Source of the DNA: Blastococcus atacamensis
GTDB lineage: Bacteria > Actinomycetota > Actinomycetes > Mycobacteriales > Geodermatophilaceae
Direction of reading: 5' to 3'
NCBI RefSeq assembly: GCF_002938425.1
Contig: NZ_POQU01000001.1
Span: 1 to 64,000, forward strand
DNA length: 64,000 nt
Shown piece after piece: positions 60,013-64,000 of this stretch (position 1 is its first letter; each line of letters opens with the position of its first letter). The notes under the pieces are model-generated. The model made no database searches, was not told the DNA's origin, and saw only the letters and a list, made by a program, of their open reading frames with translations. A program made the translations under genes and the position numbers.

Positions 60013-62169
60013 TCAGTCGTGGGCGAAGCGGATGTTGGGCAGCACCCGGGTGAGCCACGCCGGGCTCCGCCAGGCGGCCGCGCCGGTGAGCCGGAGCATC
60101 ACGGGAAGCAGCACGAGGCGGACGAGGAAGGCGTCGAGCAGTACTGCGACGCCGAGGATGATCCCCATCTCCTTGGGTGGTAGCGGCCCGGACAGGGCGA
60201 AGGTGAAGAACACCGCGACCATGACCGCGCCGGCGGCGAAGATGACCCGCCCGGAGTGCGCCAGCGCCCCGATCATCGCTTCGCGCGGGTCGCCGGACCG
60301 CTCGTAGTGCTCCTTGGCGCTGGCGAGCAGGAAGACGGTGTAGTCCATCGCGATGGCGAAGATCATCGCGAAGAAGAACACCGGGGCCCAGGCGTCGAGG
60401 AAGCCCTGGCTCTCGAACCCGAACAGCCCGGACCCGATGCCCTCCTGGAAGACGAGGCGGGCGACGCCGAACGCGGCGGCGGTGGACAGCAGGCTGGCGA
60501 GGGTGCCGAGCAGCGAGATCAGCGGCGCCTGGAGTGCGACGAGCAACAGCAGGAAGCCCAGCACCAGCACGACGCCGATCACCAGGGGTGTGGATTCGTC
60601 GAGCTGGGCCTTGAGATCCAGGTTCTCCACCGGTGCACCGCCCACCAGGGCGGAGTCGGGCAGCTCGGCGCGCAGTCGGTCGACCAGCGCGGACAGCGCG
60701 GGATCGGAGGGGTCCACCGTGGGGACGGCCTGAATCATCGCGTGGCTGCTGCCGTCGGGCGCAGGCATCGCCGGCAGCACGCCGGCCACGGCAGGGTCGT
60801 CGCCGAGGCTCACGGCTGCTGCTGGAGCATCGTCGGGGTCGACGACGATCTGCAGCGTGCCGGGGGCGCCGTCGCCGAAGGACTCCTGCACCTGGTCGTA
60901 GCCGATCCGGGCGCTCGCGTCGGCCGGGAGCACCTTGATCGAGGGCATCGCCGTCTTCAGGCCGACGATCGGCGCGGCCAGGGCGAGCAGGACGACGAGC
61001 GCGCCGATTCCGAACACCAGGGGCCGCTTCCACAGCCGCTCCCCCCAGGCGGCGAACCGCGGGGAGCGGTGCTCGCCGGCGCGTGCCCAGGGCAGCGCGA
61101 TCCGGTTGATCTTCAGGTCCAGTTTGAACAAGACCAGCGGGAGCAGCGTCAGCGTCGCGGCGAGGACGAAGACGACGGCCAGCATGATGCCGCCGGCCAT
61201 CGACCGGAACGACGGCGACGGCACCAGCATCACCGCCGAGAGGGAGACGAGCACCGTCGCGCCCGACAGCAGCACTGCCTTGCCGGCGGTGTCCATTGTC
61301 TCGGCGACCGCCCGCACCTGCGACGCGCCCCCGCCCATCCGGGCCGCGCGGTAGCGGACGACCAGGAAGAGCGCGTAGTCGATCCCGAGCGCCAGGGCGA
61401 ACATCATCGCGAAGTTCATCGCCCAGATGGAGACCGGGACGAGCTCGTTGATCAGCACCAGCGACCCGGCCGAGGCGACCAGACCGGCCAGGGTCAGCAG
61501 CAACGGCAGACCGGCGGCGACCAGTGCGCCGAAGGCCAGCACCAGGATGCCGAGGGTCACCGGCCAGGACAGCATCTCCGACGTCAGCATCGCGTCGAGG
61601 TTGGCCTCGTTGAAGTCCGACCACAGCAGGGACGCCCCGGTCGGGTTGACCTCCACCGTTCCGGTGGACAGCGCCTGCAGGGGGCTCTTGAGATCGTCGG
61701 CGACCCGGACCATCTCGTTGGTGTCGGCGCCGGCGCCGGCGAGCAGCACGGCGGTGGTGCCGTCCGGGCTGAGGGTCGCCCCGGGCTGTGGCTGCAGCAC
61801 GGTGCCGATGCGGTCATCGGCCGAGAGCAGGTCGGTGGCTCGGGCGAGAACGTCCGCGCCGGCGCCCTCGGTGACCGCGCCGTCGGAGCTCTGTACGACG
61901 ACCTGGATGGCGGAGCTGGCGTTCCCTCCGAAGTGGTCGACCGCGAGTTCGCGGACCGCGACGGATTCCGAGCCATCGGCCTGCCAGCCGGCGCCGGAAA
62001 GTGCGGCCTCCACGCGCGGTGCGAAGGAGCCGAGGCCGACGATCAGCAGCAGCCAGACGACAGTCGTCGTCCTGGCGTGCGCGGTGACCCACACCCCGAG
62101 TCGGCCGAGCGGGCCGGGGCGCGAGGGCGAGGAGGGCGGAGCGGGCTGGCGGCTGCGAGCCGTCGTCGT
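60013..62169 (-). CDS. MMPL family RND transporter
   Basis: A 718-residue membrane protein with two repeats of one helix, a periplasmic domain and five helices. The first TM is TTTVVWLLLIVGLGSFAP; the core SIWAMNFAMMFALALGIDYALFLVVRYR carries the GIDYALF motif with the proton-relay Asp and Tyr, repeated as FFFAMIFAIAMDYTVFLLASAK. Periplasmic part about residues 60-200. MMPL proteins move lipids and other large molecules; substrate unknown here. GTG start at 62169. It lies 53 bp after the persulfide dioxygenase gene in the same operon, an odd association for a lipid-type exporter. Confidence 0.93.
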   Translation of the reverse strand, partial: TTTARSRQPAPPSSPSRPGPLGRLGVWVTAHARTTTVVWLLLIVGLGSFAPRVEAALSGAGWQADGSESVAVRELAVDHFGGNASSAIQVVVQSSDGAVTEGAGADVLARATDLLSADDRIGTVLQPQPGATLSPDGTTAVLLAGAGADTNEMVRVADDLKSPLQALSTGTVEVNPTGASLLWSDFNEANLDAMLTSEMLSWPVTLGILVLAFGALVAAGLPLLLTLAGLVASAGSLVLINELVPVSIWAMNFAMMFALALGIDYALFLVVRYRAARMGGGASQVRAVAETMDTAGKAVLLSGATVLVSLSAVMLVPSPSFRSMAGGIMLAVVFVLAATLTLLPLVLFKLDLKINRIALPWARAGEHRSPRFAAWGERLWKRPLVFGIGALVVLLALAAPIVGLKTAMPSIKVLPADASARIGYDQVQESFGDGAPGTLQIVVDPDDAPAAAVSLGDDPAVAGVLPAMPAPDGSSHAMIQAVPTVDPSDPALSALVDRLRAELPDSALVGGAPVENLDLKAQLDESTPLVIGVVLVLGFLLLLVALQAPLISLLGTLASLLSTAAAFGVARLVFQEGIGSGLFGFESQGFLDAWAPVFFFAMIFAIAMDYTVFLLASAKEHYERSGDPREAMIGALAHSGRVIFAAGAVMVAVFFTFALSGPLPPKEMGIILGVAVLLDAFLVRLVLLPVMLRLTGAAAWRSPAWLTRVLPNIRFAHD

Positions 62170-62222
62170 CACTGGTCGGTCGCTTTCGTAGCAGGGGTGG
62201 GGAAGCCGGCGGAGCCGAGTGG

Positions 62223-63602
62223 TCAGCGGGTGGCGGAGTCGTCGTGCAGGCCGGCGGCGGCCGCACCGGAGTCGGGGTCGCCGTAGCCGCCGTTGACCAA
62301 CACGGGGCGGCGTCCGGTGCGGGCGAGCAGGGAAGCGGCGATCGAGGCGCGGTAGCCCGAGCCGCAGTAGACCCACGGGTCGCCGGCGGGAACCTCGTCG
62401 ATGCGGTCGGCCAGTTCGTGGATCGGGATGTGCAGCGAGCCGCGAACGCCGCCACCGCTGCGCTCGTCGGCCCGGCGGGCATCGATGACCACCAGCGACG
62501 GGTCGGTGGCCATCGCGACCGCGAGGCCGGCGAAGTCGCTGACCGGGTGGGAATTCAGCTCGAGGCCGGCGGTCAGCTGCTCGGGGCTGCCGACCGCGGC
62601 GCCGGCCAGACGGTCGATGCCGATGCGGACCAGCTCCCGGCGGGCGTCGGCGACCTGTTCCTCGGACTCCCCGATGAGGGTCAGCGGCGCACCCCAGGGG
62701 ACCAGCCAGCCGACGTAGGTGACGAAGTTGGCGATGGCCAGTTCGAAGTTCAGCGCGCCGGGCAGGTGACCGGCGGCGAAGGCGGTGCGGCTGCGCAGGT
62801 CGATCACCCATTCGCCGGCGGCCAGCCGGCCGGCAAGTTCCTCCGGGTCGACGAGCCGGGGCGTGGACAGGTCCACCGGCGCCGGTCCGGCGGCGTTGCC
62901 CGGGCCCATGTGGCTGTACCAGGCGGGGATGGCGGTGAGCCCGGCGATCAGCTGGTCGACGAAGGCCTGCTCGTCCTGGGTGAGTGCCGGGTTGACCGAC
63001 ACCTGGTCGCCGACGGTGGAGGAGTCGCCGCTGGTCGGGGTGGCCGAGCAGAAGCTGCCGAAGCCGTGGGTGGGAAACACCGGGGTGCCCGGCGGGAGTT
63101 CCTGGGCGAGGCGGCGCACGGAGTGGTACTGGGCGTGGGTGAGCTCGTCGGTGTGCTCGGGTCCGACCAGGTCGGTGCGGCCGGTGGAGCCGTAGAGCAT
63201 GGAGCCGCCGGTGAACACCGCCCGCACGTCACCGTCGGCGTCGGCGAGCACGTAGCTGACGTGGTGGTGGGTGTGCCCGGGGGTGTGGAGCACGCGCAGC
63301 CGCATCGGGCCGGCCTCGAGCAGGTCGCCGTCGGCGGCCGGCACCCGCTCGTAGGCGACGGTGTCCCCGGCCGGGACGGCGTAGTCCGCGCCCACGGTGG
63401 CAGCGAGTTCCAGCCCACCGGTCAGGTAGTCGTTGTGAAGGTGGGTCTCCAGTACGAGCGCGATGTGGACGGCTCGCTTCTCGGCGAGGGCCAGCACCCG
63501 GTCGATGTCGCGCTGCGGGTCGATGACCACGCCGGCGCCACCGGCGCTGACCAGATAGCTGCGGTCGCCGAGCCCGGTTGTCTCGATGATGTCGATCTGC
63601 AC
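62223..63602 (-). CDS. Persulfide dioxygenase-rhodanese fusion (MBL-fold hydrolase)
   Basis: A 459-residue fusion. Residues 1-240 are a metallo-beta-lactamase fold with the iron ligands in ETHLHNDYLTG, TPGHTHHHVSY and VFTGGSMLYG, and the loop VFPTHGFGSFC; this is the ETHE1-like persulfide dioxygenase group, which oxidises glutathione- or mycothiol-type persulfide to sulfite. Residues about 250-350 are an inactive rhodanese domain, and about 360-450 an active one with Cys in VYCGSGYRAS. The layout equals CstB/BlhA-type enzymes. Active rhodanese would combine sulfite with sulfur to give thiosulfate. Confidence 0.93.
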   Translation of the reverse strand: MQIDIIETTGLGDRSYLVSAGGAGVVIDPQRDIDRVLALAEKRAVHIALVLETHLHNDYLTGGLELAATVGADYAVPAGDTVAYERVPAADGDLLEAGPMRLRVLHTPGHTHHHVSYVLADADGDVRAVFTGGSMLYGSTGRTDLVGPEHTDELTHAQYHSVRRLAQELPPGTPVFPTHGFGSFCSATPTSGDSSTVGDQVSVNPALTQDEQAFVDQLIAGLTAIPAWYSHMGPGNAAGPAPVDLSTPRLVDPEELAGRLAAGEWVIDLRSRTAFAAGHLPGALNFELAIANFVTYVGWLVPWGAPLTLIGESEEQVADARRELVRIGIDRLAGAAVGSPEQLTAGLELNSHPVSDFAGLAVAMATDPSLVVIDARRADERSGGGVRGSLHIPIHELADRIDEVPAGDPWVYCGSGYRASIAASLLARTGRRPVLVNGGYGDPDSGAAAAGLHDDSATR

Positions 63603-63657
63603 GAGGACTCCTAATACGGTACGGGGCAGGGGTATCTGTCGAGCAAATGGAAAGGTG

Positions 63658-63963
63658 TCAGACGGTGGGACGGTTCTCGGCCATCCACTGGGTCATGCCG
63701 CCGTCGAGATTGGCCACGTCGTAGCCCTGCTCCGCGAGAAACTGTGCGGCCTGTGAACTGCGCCCGCCGCTGCGGCAGACGGTGATGACGGGCCGGCTGC
63801 GGTCGAGCTCGAAGGCGCGGGCGGGCAGCTGGCCGAGTGGGATGTGGGTGCTGCCGGCGATGCGGCCCTCGGCCAGTTCACTGGCTTCGCGGACGTCGAG
63901 CAGGACGGCCTCGGTGCGGTCAGCGGCCTGAGAGGGGGTGAGCTGGGGAATTCGCGAGTTCAT
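63658..63963 (-). CDS. Single-domain rhodanese sulfurtransferase
   Basis: A 101-residue rhodanese. Motifs are VLLDVREASELAEGRIAGSTHIPLGQL, the active loop VITVCRSGGRSSQAAQFL with Cys63, and LDGGMTQW near the end. The CRSGGRS loop fits GlpE/YgaP-type sulfurtransferases that pass persulfide sulfur. It is 55 bp upstream of the persulfide dioxygenase on the same strand and probably feeds it. The last codons of another leftward gene seem to end at 63978, just upstream. Confidence 0.92.
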   Translation of the reverse strand: MNSRIPQLTPSQAADRTEAVLLDVREASELAEGRIAGSTHIPLGQLPARAFELDRSRPVITVCRSGGRSSQAAQFLAEQGYDVANLDGGMTQWMAENRPTV

Positions 63964-64000
63964 GGTTGCTCCGGGGGTCAGGCGAGGGAGAGGAACAGGC

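Noticed and set aside
60256-62286. Plus-strand open frame of 676 codons
   Set aside because: Entirely antisense to the MMPL transporter, and of low-complexity Gln/Gly/Arg composition.
63978-64000. Apparent end (LFLSLA and stop) of another leftward gene
   Set aside because: Only six codons are visible, so it could not be supported as a feature; it is probably the next gene of the sulfur operon.

Overview
The window is GC-rich actinobacterial chromosome. Codons end mostly in G or C, GTG starts are common, many neighbouring genes overlap by 4 bp (ATGA or GTGA), and the gene set is of the kind found in soil and stone actinobacteria: mycobacterial-type pruC/pruB/pruA, several acyl-CoA dehydrogenases, DUF4262, DUF3618, DUF2188 and ANTAR proteins, and a bacteriophytochrome with its own heme oxygenase. 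A Geodermatophilaceae-like host (Blastococcus, Geodermatophilus, Modestobacter) is my best guess; this is inference without any database search.

1-6.0 kb: the end of a LigD-type NHEJ polymerase gene, DUF4262, Bcp peroxiredoxin, YjbQ, the overlapping rph-rdgB pair, small membrane and DinB-like proteins, and a decayed EAL domain in front of a probable beta-propeller protein. 6.1-8.1 kb: an accessory patch. A DHFR-like reductase gene is cut by an insertion-sequence remnant, followed by lower-GC DUF6766 and DUF2188 genes, an IS3-type element shrunk to about 475 bp with perfect 18-bp ends, and tRNA-Leu(UAG). 8.1-22.5 kb: chromosomal housekeeping and catabolic genes (EAL phosphodiesterase, TetR, aldo/keto reductase, acyl-CoA dehydrogenase plus thioesterase, idi, polysaccharide deacetylase, SDRs, M20 peptidase) with an AAA+ ATPase pseudogene at 13.9-15.3 kb.

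22.5-29.4 kb: two linked modules. bphO-bphP encodes a heme oxygenase and a PAS-GAF-PHY phytochrome whose output is a SpoIIE/PP2C phosphatase instead of a histidine kinase. Divergent from the PucR-type regulator pruC are pruB-pruA (proline to glutamate), with a near-perfect 24-bp palindrome in the shared promoter. 29.4-38.2 kb: DUF488, MFS, an ABC exporter whose permease is frameshifted, a flavin monooxygenase divergent from an unusual ATP-grasp protein, an SDR, and tRNA-Lys(CUU). 38.3-42.6 kb: lipoprotein L,D-transpeptidase, coiled-coil membrane protein, BNR-repeat protein with a MoaD/ThiS-like protein, and a winged-helix regulator co-transcribed with a membrane protein behind a 19-bp inverted repeat.

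42.6-51.4 kb: fatty-acid degradation. fadD is divergent from an acyl-CoA dehydrogenase-thiolase-FadB run, followed by a TetR regulator, a flavin monooxygenase and a GMC-oxidoreductase stub. 51.4-59.0 kb: methyl-accepting protein, ChrA, a HAD phosphatase overlapping a mannitol-type dehydrogenase (polyol use), a GAF-ANTAR regulator, and a secreted sialidase. 59.0-64.0 kb: a leftward sulfur-handling operon (rhodanese, persulfide dioxygenase-rhodanese fusion, MMPL transporter, a 55-residue cysteine-rich protein, TauE/SafE exporter). I found no CRISPR array, rRNA or prophage.
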